Positions 48,384 through 56,813 of a DNA stretch of 64,000 nt are shown piece by piece. A model generated the notes under the pieces. The model did no database searches, had not been told where the DNA came from, and saw nothing but the letters and a program-made list of their open reading frames with translations. How positions within the stretch are numbered: position 1 is the first letter of the stretch; each line of letters starts with the position of its first letter. Origin of the DNA: Kribbella rubisoli (GTDB lineage Bacteria > Actinomycetota > Actinomycetes > Propionibacteriales > Kribbellaceae); contig NZ_SHKR01000013.1 of the NCBI RefSeq assembly GCF_004217145.1, forward strand, positions 1 through 64,000, written 5' to 3'. A program made the position numbers and the translations under genes.

Positions 48384-50335
48384 TGGCCTCCATCACCGGC
48401 TCCGTCGAGATCGAGGTACGACGCCCCCGCCGCAGCGTCGTCGTCGGCGTACTGCTCGTCGCCTGGGTCGCGCTGTACTTCGTCCTGCGCGGTATCGACA
48501 CGCTCGTCCTCGGCGGGCAGGAGACGACCGCGCTGCACCGCTGGCTGACCGAGCACCGCGACGACGTCGGTCAGGGGAACGTCTTCTTCGACGCGATCCG
48601 GATCGCCGTCGACCACTTCGTCGTACTGCTGCAGGACCTGATCTCGCAGCCGTCGTTCGACCGCCCGGTCCCGGCGATCGGCTGGCTCGGCGTGATCGCG
48701 ATCTCGGCGTACTGCGCCTGGGCGTTCGGCAACTGGAAGGTCGCCGTCCTGACCGCTGCGGGGCTCGGCTTCGTCGGGCTGCAGGGGTTGTGGCAGGAGA
48801 GCATGGACACGCTCTCGCTGACGATCGCGGCCGTGCTGCTGTCGCTGCTGGTGGCGATCCCGCTCGGGATCTGGGCCGGGTTGTCCGACCGCGCGTTCAA
48901 GGTCGCGACGCTGGTGCTCGACCTGATGCAGACGCTGCCGACGTTCGTGTACCTGGCGCCGTTGACGTTGTTCTTCGCGATCGGGCCGGCCGCCGCGACG
49001 ATCGCCACGCTGATCTACGCGGCGCCGCCCGCCGTACGGCTGACCGCGCACGCGATCCGCTCAGTGCCGCCGGAGAGCGTCGAGGCGGCGCGGTCGCTCG
49101 GCTCGACCCGCGGGCAGACGCTGACCAAGGTGCTGCTGCCGATGTCGCGGTCGACCGTTGTCGTCGGCATCAACCAGACGATCATGGCCGCGCTGTCGAT
49201 GGTGACGGTGGCCGCGCTGATCGATGCGCCCGGTCTCGGTCAGACCGTGCTGAAGGCGCTGCAAACGCTCGACGTCGGGGTCGCGTTCAACGCCGGGCTG
49301 GCGATCGTCGTGATCGCGATCGTGCTCGACCGCGTGACGACTGCAGCCGGCGACCGTCCCTGGCGAACGGCGAACCGTCGTCGCCGACTGCTGCTCGCTG
49401 CTGGAGCGGTGGCTGTCTTGGTCGCGGTCTGGTTCTCGCGGACTTACGTGTGGGCCGCGGAGTTCCCGTCGACAGTGAATGTGGGCTCGCGGATCGCTGT
49501 GATTGCGTCGGATGTGACCGACTGGGTCCAGAACGTCTTCGGCGGTTTCACTTACGGCGTGCGCGACGCGGTCACGAACGGCCTGCTCAACCCGCTCGAG
49601 GGACTGCTGACGGGATCGCCGTGGTGGCTGGTCACCGTGGTCGTTGTCGCGCTGGCGTTCGTGCTCGGCGGCTGGCGAGGCGCCGTACCGGCCGCGGTGT
49701 GCCTCGGCTTGCTGGTGGCGACCGGTGTGTGGCAAGACAGCATGGTCACGCTGGCGTCGACGCTGCTCGCGACCGTCGTGGTCGTCGCCGTCGGGCTGGC
49801 GCTCGGAGTATGGGCCGGGCGCAACCGACGGGTCGACACCTGGATCCGGCCGGTGCTCGACGCGGGGCAGACGATGCCCCCGTTCGTCTACCTGGTGCCG
49901 TTCCTGGCCTTGTTCGGGACGAGCCGGTTCACCGCGATCGCGGCCGCGGTCGTGTTCGCCGTACCGGTGACCACGAAGATCGTTGCTGATGGCATCAGGG
50001 CGGTGCCGGTCGCGACGGTGGAGGCGGCGAACTCGGTCGGATCGAGCAGCTGGCAGGTGATCAGCAAGGTGCAGCTGCCGGTGGCGCGACGGGCGATCAC
50101 GCTCGCGGTCAACCAGGGCCTGATCTACGTGCTGTCGATGGTCGTCGTCGGCGGACTGGTCGGCGCGGGCGCGCTCGGGTACGACGTGGCCGCCGGGTTC
50201 GCGCAGAGTGAGTTGTACGGCAAGGGGCTGGCCGCAGGGCTGGCTATCGTCCTGCTGGGCGTCATGCTCGACCGCATCACCCAGGCGGCGGCTCGCCGTA
50301 CCGAGAATTTCACAACAAGAGGAGACAAGCGGTGA
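48383..50335 (+). CDS. Fused two-domain ProW-type permease
   Basis: 650 residues containing two complete binding-protein-dependent permease domains. Each has the EAA-type loop: PPESVEAARSLGSTRGQTLT in the first (~230) and VPVATVEAANSVGSSSWQVI in the second (~545). Each is preceded by QTLPTFVYLAPLTLFFAIGP / QTMPPFVYLVPFLALFGTSR. Most systems use one ProW gene forming a homodimer; here both halves are one polypeptide. It is in an operon with ATPase and binding protein. Confidence 0.93.
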   Translation: MASITGSVEIEVRRPRRSVVVGVLLVAWVALYFVLRGIDTLVLGGQETTALHRWLTEHRDDVGQGNVFFDAIRIAVDHFVVLLQDLISQPSFDRPVPAIGWLGVIAISAYCAWAFGNWKVAVLTAAGLGFVGLQGLWQESMDTLSLTIAAVLLSLLVAIPLGIWAGLSDRAFKVATLVLDLMQTLPTFVYLAPLTLFFAIGPAAATIATLIYAAPPAVRLTAHAIRSVPPESVEAARSLGSTRGQTLTKVLLPMSRSTVVVGINQTIMAALSMVTVAALIDAPGLGQTVLKALQTLDVGVAFNAGLAIVVIAIVLDRVTTAAGDRPWRTANRRRRLLLAAGAVAVLVAVWFSRTYVWAAEFPSTVNVGSRIAVIASDVTDWVQNVFGGFTYGVRDAVTNGLLNPLEGLLTGSPWWLVTVVVVALAFVLGGWRGAVPAAVCLGLLVATGVWQDSMVTLASTLLATVVVVAVGLALGVWAGRNRRVDTWIRPVLDAGQTMPPFVYLVPFLALFGTSRFTAIAAAVVFAVPVTTKIVADGIRAVPVATVEAANSVGSSSWQVISKVQLPVARRAITLAVNQGLIYVLSMVVVGGLVGAGALGYDVAAGFAQSELYGKGLAAGLAIVLLGVMLDRITQAAARRTENFTTRGDKR

Positions 50336-51288
50336 AGAAGCTCCGGTACGCCGGTGTGCTGACAGCGGTGGCGCTGGCCCTGGCCGGTTGCGGTGGCCAG
50401 AAGGTCGGGGAGGACAAGCCGGCCGCCGCGGGCAAGGACTGCGGCACGTTCAACCTGACCGTGAGCCCGTGGGTCGGGTACGAGGCGAACGCCGCGGTGG
50501 TCTCCTACGTGGCGACCAAGGACCTCGGCTGCAAGGTGGTGAAGAAGGACCTCAAGGAGGAGATCGCCTGGCAGGGCTTCTCCACCGGCGAGGTCGACGT
50601 GAACCTGGAGAACTGGGGACACGAGGACCTGAAGAAGAAGTACATCACCGACGACAAGGTCGCGGTCGAGGCCGGATCCACCGGGGTCAAAGGCATCATC
50701 GGCTGGTACGTCCCGCCGTGGATGGCCGCGAAGTACCCGGACATCACGGACTGGAAGAACCTGAACAAGTACGCCGCGCTGTTCAAGACGTCGGAGTCCG
50801 GCGGCAAGGGGCAGCTGCTCGACGGCGACCCGTCGTACGTGACGAACGACGAGGCGCTGGTGAAGAACCTGTCGCTGAACTACAAGGTCGTGCAGAGCGG
50901 CAGCGAGACGGCGCTGATCCAGGCGTTCCGGGACGCGGAGAAGAACAAGAAGCCGCTGCTCGCGTACTTCTACGAGCCGCAGTGGTTCTTCAACGAGGTC
51001 AAGCTGGTGAAGATCAACCTGCCCGCGTACAAGGCCGGCTGCGACGCCGACCCGGCGAAGGTCGCCTGCGACTACCCGCCGTACGACCTGGACAAGATCG
51101 TCTCGAAGAAGTTCGCCGACTCCGGCAGCCCGGCGTACGACCTGGTCAAGAACTTCAAGTGGACCAACGAGGACCAGAACGCCGTCGCGCGGATGATCGC
51201 CGTCGACAAGATGACCCCGGACCAGGCCGCCCAGAAGTGGGTCGACCAGAACCAGTCCAAGGTCAACACCTGGCTGGGCAAGAACTGA
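50332..51288 (+). CDS. Glycine betaine-binding lipoprotein (ProX/OpuAC type)
   Basis: 318 residues from a GTG overlapping the permease stop (GTGA), with GAGGAG upstream. Lipobox ALALAGC gives a lipidated Cys at ~20. The mature protein has the OpuAC-type fold: FNLTVSPWVGYEANAAVVSY, VDVNLENWGHEDLKKKYI, GIIGWYVPPWMAAKYPDITD with the aromatic residues that cage quaternary amines. It delivers the osmolyte to the preceding permease. A hairpin CCTGTGC/GCACAGG (51315-51353) probably ends the operon. Confidence 0.94.
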   Translation: MKKLRYAGVLTAVALALAGCGGQKVGEDKPAAAGKDCGTFNLTVSPWVGYEANAAVVSYVATKDLGCKVVKKDLKEEIAWQGFSTGEVDVNLENWGHEDLKKKYITDDKVAVEAGSTGVKGIIGWYVPPWMAAKYPDITDWKNLNKYAALFKTSESGGKGQLLDGDPSYVTNDEALVKNLSLNYKVVQSGSETALIQAFRDAEKNKKPLLAYFYEPQWFFNEVKLVKINLPAYKAGCDADPAKVACDYPPYDLDKIVSKKFADSGSPAYDLVKNFKWTNEDQNAVARMIAVDKMTPDQAAQKWVDQNQSKVNTWLGKN

Positions 51289-51522
51289 TCCAGCCCCGGT
51301 TCGGACCTCGTCCTCCTGTGCGGCGTCCTCGGCGTCCTCCGGCGCTGCACAGGCTGCGGGCGAACCGCCGTACCGTCGGGTGCGAGGCGGTGGGCGGGCG
51401 AAAGGATTCTGGGCTTAAGTGGGCTTGAGCTTGTTCACATGGGCCGGGGGCAACTATCACGATGTTCGAAGGCAACGCCGATGACACGCCGGAAATCGGA
51501 CAAAACCGGGTAAGTTCTGTTC

Positions 51523-52119
51523 ATGATCATCGTGACAGCTGCACTGAAGGGCGGGGTCGGGAAGACAACCACGTCGGTGTATTTGGCCGCGCTGGCATCT
51601 TCCAACCGTCGTACATCAACTCTGATCGACGCCGATCCGCAGGGCAGCGCGGCGGACTGGATCGCGGAGTCCAAGGACGAACAACTCAACCGGATCGAGA
51701 TCGCGGAGGCGCCGACCGAGCGCCTGCTGAACAAGGCGCTGGACAAGGTGCCGCCGGAAGGTATCGGCATCGTCGACATGCCGCCGTCGCACGAACGCCT
51801 GCTGAACAAGGCGCTCGAACGGGCCCGGATCGTGATCATCCCGACCCGCGTCGGCGGCGTCGAGACACCCCGGGTGAAGGCCGTGATGGAGCTGGTCCCG
51901 GACGGCGTGCCGGCCGGCCTGGTGATCTGCTCGGCCCGCACCTACACCCGCTCGTACCAGGACGCCATGCAGCAGTACGCGCAGGAAGGCATCCCGGTCT
52001 GGGGCACCATCCCCGAGCGCGTCTCCATCACCGCCGGCCCCACCGGACCGCTAGCGGCCGACGGCCTGGAGTCCTACAAGAAGGTCTGGCGCAAGATCCT
52101 CGCCGCCGCCCGCAGCTAA
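51523..52119 (+). CDS. ParA/MinD-like P-loop ATPase (orphan)
   Basis: 198 residues. Deviant Walker A AALKGGVGKTTTSVYLAALA, Walker A' TLIDADPQGSAADW, Walker B GIGIVDMPPSHERL, then VIIPTRVGGVETPRVKAVME. Very short for a ParA, with no N-terminal helix-turn-helix, and no parB or centromere-like repeats follow. A duplicated ERLLNKALDK / ERLLNKALER flanks the Walker B strand. It may be a small cargo-positioning ATPase or a maintenance relic. TAAGTT seven bases before the ATG suggests a leaderless mRNA. Confidence 0.85.
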   Translation: MIIVTAALKGGVGKTTTSVYLAALASSNRRTSTLIDADPQGSAADWIAESKDEQLNRIEIAEAPTERLLNKALDKVPPEGIGIVDMPPSHERLLNKALERARIVIIPTRVGGVETPRVKAVMELVPDGVPAGLVICSARTYTRSYQDAMQQYAQEGIPVWGTIPERVSITAGPTGPLAADGLESYKKVWRKILAAARS

Positions 52120-52160
52120 CCGCCCGCCCACCCGCCCCCGCCCGCCGCCCGCCGGCATTG

Positions 52161-52239
52161 GATGGGTTATCCCGTCGAATTGCCCCTTCTCCGGTCTTGA
52201 GACGACGGGAGAAGGGGCAACGGGACGGGATAACCCATC
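52161..52239. terminator. 32-bp-stem hairpin between convergent genes
   Basis: Arms 52161-52192 and 52208-52239 pair at 29 of 32 positions, with the only mismatches clustered at 52177-52179; the loop is 15 bases. It lies between the ends of the ParA-like and ROK genes. No T-run. It shares no sequence with the similar hairpins elsewhere in the window. Confidence 0.75.
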
Positions 52240-52246
52240 GGACGCG

Positions 52247-53449
52247 TCAGCGGTGCAGGGGTGGTTCGCCGCGGACGTACGAGCGGATCACCGTGGCAGC
52301 CGCGCCGCGGGCCCAGTCGTCGAAGGTGTGAGAGCGGAGCATCAGCCGGCAGTCGCCCGCGGCGCCGAACGCGTGCTCCGCGAACGCGCGCCGCATCCGG
52401 TCCTCGTAGAGGTCGTACTCCGCGACGCCCTCGCCGGCGATCACGACCAACTCGGGGCCGACCAGGTTCACCATCGCGGCCAGCGCGGAGCCGATCACCT
52501 CACCGGCCCGGTCGAACGCCTCGCGGGCCTGCTCGTTGCCCTCGTGCGCGAGCTTGATCGCACCCGCCAGGTCCAGGTCCGCGCGCCCGGTGGTCTCCCG
52601 GGTCCGGGACAGGATCGCGTCTGACGAAGCGACCGTCTCCACACATCCACGCCGGCCGCAGGTGCAGACCAGGTCGCCCGGCGCGAGAGGCAGATGGCCG
52701 AGCTCGCCCGAGACGCCGTACGCGCCGGAGACAACTTCGCCGTTGATGTAGAGCCCGCATCCGATGCCGGAGCCGATCGTCACCACGGCGAACGAGTCCG
52801 CATTCACCCCGACGCCGAACCAATGCTCGGCCACGGTCAGCGCGCGTACGTCGTTCGACACCACGATCGGCACGCGCACCCGCTCGCCGAGCAGCTCCGC
52901 GACCGGTACGCCGCGCCAGCCCATCAGCGGCGAGTCCCGCACCACGCCGTGGGCAGCGTCGACGTCACCCGACACCGCGATCCCGATACCGGCCAGTGGA
53001 CCCGCCACCGCCGTACCGGACTTCAGCGAGGCGATCAGCGCCTTCACGTGCGCGGCGAGGCGGTCGATCACCACCTCCGGATCGGTGTCGTCCAGCTCTT
53101 CGTGCCGGATGTTCAGAATGCCCGCGGTGAAGTCCGTGGTCACCCCGATCAGGCTCGTCGGCGTCACCTTGACCCCGATCACCGAGACGCTGCTCGGTAC
53201 GACGGTCAGCGGGCTGACGGGCCGCCCGATACCGAGCTGGCTGTCCCCGTCCACCGGCGAGGCAGGCTGGTCGGTCACGAACCCGGCGTCGATCAGCGGC
53301 GCAACCGCCTTCGTCACCGCCGCTTGCGACAACCCGGTACGGCGCGCGATCTCCACCCGCGGGATCGGTCCCTGAGTCAGAATCCTGGTCAGCACCTCAA
53401 CTCCCGCCGGCGTAGCCAGGGGAAGAGGACGATGAGGACGCAGCGGCAT
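52247..53449 (-). CDS. ROK-family transcriptional regulator
   Basis: 400 residues. N-terminal winged helix (~15-70: RILTQGPIPRVEIARRTGLS, QAAVTKAVAPLIDAGFVTD) and ROK sugar-kinase-like domain with ATP/phosphate motif GIGIAVSGDVDAAHG, YGVSGELGHLPLAPG, and zinc motif CTCGRRGCVETVASS. NagC/Mlc/XylR-type regulators repress sugar-uptake genes; none is adjacent, so the target is unknown. Divergence from upstream genes cannot be judged because the next gene is on the same strand. Confidence 0.92.
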   Translation of the reverse strand: MPLRPHRPLPLATPAGVEVLTRILTQGPIPRVEIARRTGLSQAAVTKAVAPLIDAGFVTDQPASPVDGDSQLGIGRPVSPLTVVPSSVSVIGVKVTPTSLIGVTTDFTAGILNIRHEELDDTDPEVVIDRLAAHVKALIASLKSGTAVAGPLAGIGIAVSGDVDAAHGVVRDSPLMGWRGVPVAELLGERVRVPIVVSNDVRALTVAEHWFGVGVNADSFAVVTIGSGIGCGLYINGEVVSGAYGVSGELGHLPLAPGDLVCTCGRRGCVETVASSDAILSRTRETTGRADLDLAGAIKLAHEGNEQAREAFDRAGEVIGSALAAMVNLVGPELVVIAGEGVAEYDLYEDRMRRAFAEHAFGAAGDCRLMLRSHTFDDWARGAAATVIRSYVRGEPPLHR

Positions 53450-53469
53450 TAGAACAACTTACCGGCGTG

Positions 53470-54345
53470 TCATACCTCCGCGCCGCTTTCTGCCAATGTT
53501 GGCGACGCGAGAGCCCAGCGGATGGTTCTGGTGAGGCCGTCGCCGGCGGCTCGTACGACGGTTTGCTCGGCCAGCGGGACGTACGGGAGCCGGAGCGGCA
53601 GTCTGGTCCACCACGGGAGCAGTCCGACCGCCGCAGCCGTGAGTACGCCGTACGCCGGGCGGGCCGCCCAGGGGACCGGTGGATGCACCAGCATGAACCG
53701 GGCCGCCTGCCGCGCCTCCGTCGTACCGCGTAGCTCGGGCTGGTACTCCTTCAGCAACTGCTGCAGCTCGGCGACCGTCGTCGGCGGGTCGATCACGCCC
53801 AGCTTGCGGGCTACGAGCGCGGCGTCCTCGACGTACAGGTCCTGCTCGGCGGCGTCGAGCGGATGGGCGCCGTACCGCTGGTGGGCGGCGAGGAAGCTGT
53901 CCACCTCCGCGAGGTGCACCCACTTGAGCAGGTGCGGGTCGGACGCCCGGTACTTCACGCCGTCCGGACTGGTGCCGCGGACCCGCTCATGCACCGACCT
54001 GACGTGATCGATCGCCTCCTCGGCGTCCGGGATCGCGCCGTACGTCGTGATGGCAAGGAAGTAGCTCGTACGACGCAGCCGACCCCACGGGTCGCCGCGG
54101 TAACCGGAGTGCGCCGCCACCGCAGCCATCGCCAGCGGATGCAGGGACTGCAGCAGCAGCGCCCGCAGCCCGCCGGCGAACATCGACGCGTCACCGTGGA
54201 CCCGCCGGATCGGCCGGTCCGGCGCGAACCAGCGTGGTCCGGGCGTGTTGTGCACACGGTCGCGCTCAGCATGCGGATCCGGACCCGCGACCTTCGTCAG
54301 GATCATCCGCGCCAAACCGTCCCGCACCGGACTCAAACCAGCCAT
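53470..54345 (-). CDS. Oxygenase MpaB-like protein (DUF2236)
   Basis: 291 residues from ATG at 54345. DUF2236 landmarks: MFAGGLRALLLQSLHPLAMA (haem-associated His in the family), SGYRGDPWGRLRRTSYFLA, LLKWVHLAEVDSFLAAHQRY, and QAARFMLVHPPVPWAARPAY near the C-terminus. The family includes MpaB and latex-clearing-protein-like b-type haem oxygenases. Substrate unknown. The gene lies 20 bases upstream of the ROK gene and could be co-transcribed with it. Confidence 0.85.
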   Translation of the reverse strand: MAGLSPVRDGLARMILTKVAGPDPHAERDRVHNTPGPRWFAPDRPIRRVHGDASMFAGGLRALLLQSLHPLAMAAVAAHSGYRGDPWGRLRRTSYFLAITTYGAIPDAEEAIDHVRSVHERVRGTSPDGVKYRASDPHLLKWVHLAEVDSFLAAHQRYGAHPLDAAEQDLYVEDAALVARKLGVIDPPTTVAELQQLLKEYQPELRGTTEARQAARFMLVHPPVPWAARPAYGVLTAAAVGLLPWWTRLPLRLPYVPLAEQTVVRAAGDGLTRTIRWALASPTLAESGAEV

Positions 54346-54379
54346 ACGACCAGTCTCCCCGCCGGCTCCAAGCTCCGGC

Positions 54380-54916
54380 CTACCTGGATGCGTACTCGCC
54401 TTCGAGGAGGGAGTAGAGCAGGGAGTCGCGCCAGTTGCCGTTGGTGAAGACGTGGTCGCGGAGGTGGCCTTCGTAGGTGAAGCCGAGGTGTTTGACGACC
54501 GCGATCGAGGCCTCGTTCTCGGGGCCGATCGCGGCCGTGACCCGGTGCCGCCCGAGCGTGCCGAAGGCGAACCGCAGCAGCACCCGGGAAGCGTCCGTCG
54601 CGTAGCCGTGCCCCCAGTGGTCCGCGCCGATCGCGTACCCGAGCTTGGCGCCCCAGGCACCGCTCGGTGCGATCCGCGCGAACCCGATCACGTGGTCGTC
54701 GTCCGGCCGGGTGACGGCCAGCATGTAGTCGGGACGGTCCTCCTGCGCGGACCGCTCGACGATGCCGGCCAGATTCTTCTCGGCCTTCGCCCGGTCGTAG
54801 CTGTCGAACGCCATCCAGGTCGTGACGCGGTCGTCGCCGGCTATCCCCAGATAGTCGTCGAGATCGGTCGGACGGAATTCACGCAGTGTAGTCAGCTCGC
54901 CGCTGAGCGGTTCCAT
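54380..54916 (-). CDS. GNAT family N-acetyltransferase (RimJ-like)
   Basis: 178 residues. RimJ/RimL-type GNAT: start LTTLREFRPTDLDDYLGIAG, acetyl-CoA loop LGYAIGADHWGHGYATDASR (motif A), then IGPENEASIAVVKHLGFTYE (motif B). Substrate unknown; N-terminal amine or aminoglycoside acetylation are possible. It begins nine bases after the XRE/TPR regulator gene and is probably in the same transcript. Confidence 0.9.
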   Translation of the reverse strand: MEPLSGELTTLREFRPTDLDDYLGIAGDDRVTTWMAFDSYDRAKAEKNLAGIVERSAQEDRPDYMLAVTRPDDDHVIGFARIAPSGAWGAKLGYAIGADHWGHGYATDASRVLLRFAFGTLGRHRVTAAIGPENEASIAVVKHLGFTYEGHLRDHVFTNGNWRDSLLYSLLEGEYASR

Positions 54917-54925
54917 TCGCGCAGG

Positions 54926-56221
54926 TTACCGGGGGTACGTCTGGATTGGAGTCCGGGTAAAGGTCTCGATCTCCTCCTGCAGTTCGCGCGCGTCGTCGGC
55001 GCGCCCCGACTGCCGCAGCGCCTGGTGGACCCGGCGGGCCGAGTGCACCACGCCGTTGATCCGGCGCTCGGTCGGCAGGGTCAGCACCGGTGCGAGCGCG
55101 TCGGCCGCGCCGTCCAGCTCGCCGCTCGAGATCCGGGTGATCGCCATCGCGGCGTGGCTGCCGGCGGCGTCGCCGAAGGCCCACTCCGGGTGGTTCTGGT
55201 CGGTGTAGGCGTCGACCGCCTGGCTGGAGTACCGCTGGGCCTGCTCGACCTCACCAGGCAGCTGGGCGAGCGCATCCGCGGCGTAGTACAGCTGGCGGTT
55301 GCGGCCGAACGTGCACAGGCCGCCCATGTCGTCGAGGTCGTCGTTGTGGACGGAGTTCCACGCCTCTTCGGCCCGCTCGAGCGCGGCCCGGGTTGCCTCC
55401 GGGTTGCCGAGCGCGGCCCAGGCACGGGCCTCGCTGACCGGGAGCCAGACGCTGGTGGTGCTGTTGGCCTGCTCGGCGTACCCGGCGCCGAGTTGCGCGT
55501 ACCGCACCGAGTCGTGCGGGTTGCCGGCCCAGTAGGAGACCAGGGACTGCAGGCCCCGCACCCAGGCGCGCAGGCCGTGGTGGTCGGCGTTGTCCGCGCA
55601 CATGAACGCGGTCCGCGCCTGGGTCAGGGCGGCGTGGGGGTTGCCGAGGTCGTGCGACGCCTTGGCGAGCAGGCCGCCGGTGACGCCGGCCAGGAAGTAG
55701 AGCTGTCGGTGGTTCTCCGGGCGCTGGCGACTCTCCAGCAGACCGAACACCAGGTCCTGCGTCTCGACCAGTTGGCCGAGGATCTCCGGCAGTGGGCGCT
55801 GTGGGTACGCCTGGGCGGCATGGCGCACGTCGTCGTACACCTGTTCCATGGCCTCGCTTCCGAGGCCGGACTGGGCCGCGAGGGCAAATGCCCTCGCGCG
55901 GCTGGCAGCCATGTCGAGAACCTCCATCTCGTTACCTGTCGTGATCCGTCCACTCGCGGCAGGTGCCGGCACCACCTGGGCGGCCTGTTCGGGCACATAC
56001 GGCGCGAGGAGCTCCTCGACCGGTTTGCCGAACATGCGTTGCAGGGTGCGCCGGGTCTGAGGAGTGGTCCCTGCGCGCTCGCCCGATGCGAGCCGACGCA
56101 GGTGCCGCTCGGTGATGGTTCCACCCAGCTCGACGAACTCGGCGACGATCTCGGAGTAGGTCTGGTTCCGGCGCTGGATCAGATGCGCCAGGACCGTCTT
56201 TGGCGCGTACCTACCCGCCAT
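54926..56221 (-). CDS. XRE-type regulator with TPR-like repeats
   Basis: 431 residues. N-terminal helix-turn-helix (LAHLIQRRNQTYSEIVAEFV, TITERHLRRLASGERAGTTP) followed by ~330 residues of helical repeats (GLLAKASHDLGNPHAALTQA; SLVSYWAGNPHDSVRYAQLG; AWAALGNPEATRAALERAEE) in the manner of TPR regulators from actinomycetes. Such proteins sense peptides or small proteins. The divergent gene encodes a 62-residue protein, and five 11-bp iterons lie between them, so an autoregulated regulator/small-protein pair is a reasonable inference. Confidence 0.85.
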   Translation of the reverse strand: MAGRYAPKTVLAHLIQRRNQTYSEIVAEFVELGGTITERHLRRLASGERAGTTPQTRRTLQRMFGKPVEELLAPYVPEQAAQVVPAPAASGRITTGNEMEVLDMAASRARAFALAAQSGLGSEAMEQVYDDVRHAAQAYPQRPLPEILGQLVETQDLVFGLLESRQRPENHRQLYFLAGVTGGLLAKASHDLGNPHAALTQARTAFMCADNADHHGLRAWVRGLQSLVSYWAGNPHDSVRYAQLGAGYAEQANSTTSVWLPVSEARAWAALGNPEATRAALERAEEAWNSVHNDDLDDMGGLCTFGRNRQLYYAADALAQLPGEVEQAQRYSSQAVDAYTDQNHPEWAFGDAAGSHAAMAITRISSGELDGAADALAPVLTLPTERRINGVVHSARRVHQALRQSGRADDARELQEEIETFTRTPIQTYPR

Positions 56222-56291
56222 CGTTCCTCCCGTTCACGTCAGTACAGACGTTGTCTCGACTCATGCCCCACGACAAGGTGCTGTCCCCCAG

Positions 56292-56343
56292 ATGTCCGTC
56301 AGAGGACCGGAAGAGGTCCGGCAAAGGTCCGGTTCAGGTCCTA
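56292..56343. promoter_or_regulatory. Five 11-bp iterons between XRE/TPR and small-protein genes
   Basis: Octamers at 56292, 56303, 56314, 56325 and 56336 have an exact 11-bp period: ATGTCCGT, AGGACCGG, AGGTCCGG, AGGTCCGG, AGGTCCTA. One copy per helical turn on the same DNA face suggests cooperative binding by the divergently encoded regulator. The same AGGTCCGG recurs at 56724-56731 in the hairpin array. Confidence 0.7.
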
Positions 56344-56435
56344 GAGCGGTCACGGTGGGCTCGTGCACCATTACTGCCATGACAACCAGTAAGTCCAACT
56401 GGTTGCAAGGCCTGAGAGTTACGGGGTGAGAGGTA

Positions 56436-56624
56436 GTGAGCATCGCGGAAGTGACGTCGAGACAGCACCGGCGCAGAGTTCGGGTCTGGTTCGGCGAGCA
56501 CGTGATCGCACAGTACGTCGCGGAGGCGCCGCTGGCGGCCCGCTACGAACAGGCAATGCGGCGCCGTTTTGCCGGCCTGAAGGTCACCAACGACCTGCTC
56601 GGCCCGCTCGACTCCACCGACTGA
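56436..56624 (+). CDS. Small basic protein of 62 residues
   Basis: Starts at GTG 56436 behind GGGGTGAGAGG. The sequence has a basic N-terminal half (TSRQHRRRVRVWFGEHVIAQ) and an amphipathic helix (LAARYEQAMRRRFAGLKVT), then an acidic end. No signal peptide or membrane segment. Codon use looks like real coding sequence. It is not recognised as a known family; its divergent pairing with an XRE/TPR regulator and the iterons suggests a partner or effector of that regulator. Confidence 0.65.
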   Translation: MSIAEVTSRQHRRRVRVWFGEHVIAQYVAEAPLAARYEQAMRRRFAGLKVTNDLLGPLDSTD

Positions 56625-56657
56625 AACACCCGTAGTAGCCGCACCACCTTAAGGCGT

Positions 56658-56799
56658 CCGGGTCCTCCTCAGACCCGGTCCGCTGCGCCCTGAGGTCTCC
56701 TCACGCTCAGGGGCAGCTCTGGAAGGTCCGGGGCATTCCTCAGCTCCCGGACGAAACCCGAGGTGCGGTCCGGAGCACTCCTCAGCTCCGGACCGCACC
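56658..56799. ncRNA. Four stem-loops with a shared CTCCTCA loop
   Basis: Four consecutive hairpins with different stems but the same loop motif. 56658-56678: CCGGGTC/GACCCGG, loop CTCCTCA. 56688-56712: CCCTGAG/CTCAGGG, loop containing CTCCTCA. 56726-56752: GTCCGGGGC/GCTCCCGGAC (one bulge), loop ATTCCTCA. 56762-56799: perfect 15-bp stem, loop ACTCCTCA. On the minus strand the loops read TGAGGAG. Variable stems with an invariant loop are the hallmark of a selected RNA motif. Transcription direction is unknown. Confidence 0.6.
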
Positions 56800-56813
56800 G
56801 CCCTCCCGAAACC

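Noticed and set aside
53470..54660. A 396-codon version of the MpaB-like protein
   Set aside because: The first 105 codons are Ser/Arg/Thr-rich shadow sequence opposite the GNAT region; the recognisable protein begins at ATG 54345.
56658..56799. CsrA/RsmA-type binding array (AGGA in hairpin loops on the minus strand)
   Set aside because: The loop pattern fits, but CsrA is not typical of actinobacteria and none is seen here; kept only as a general protein- or RNA-binding loop motif.
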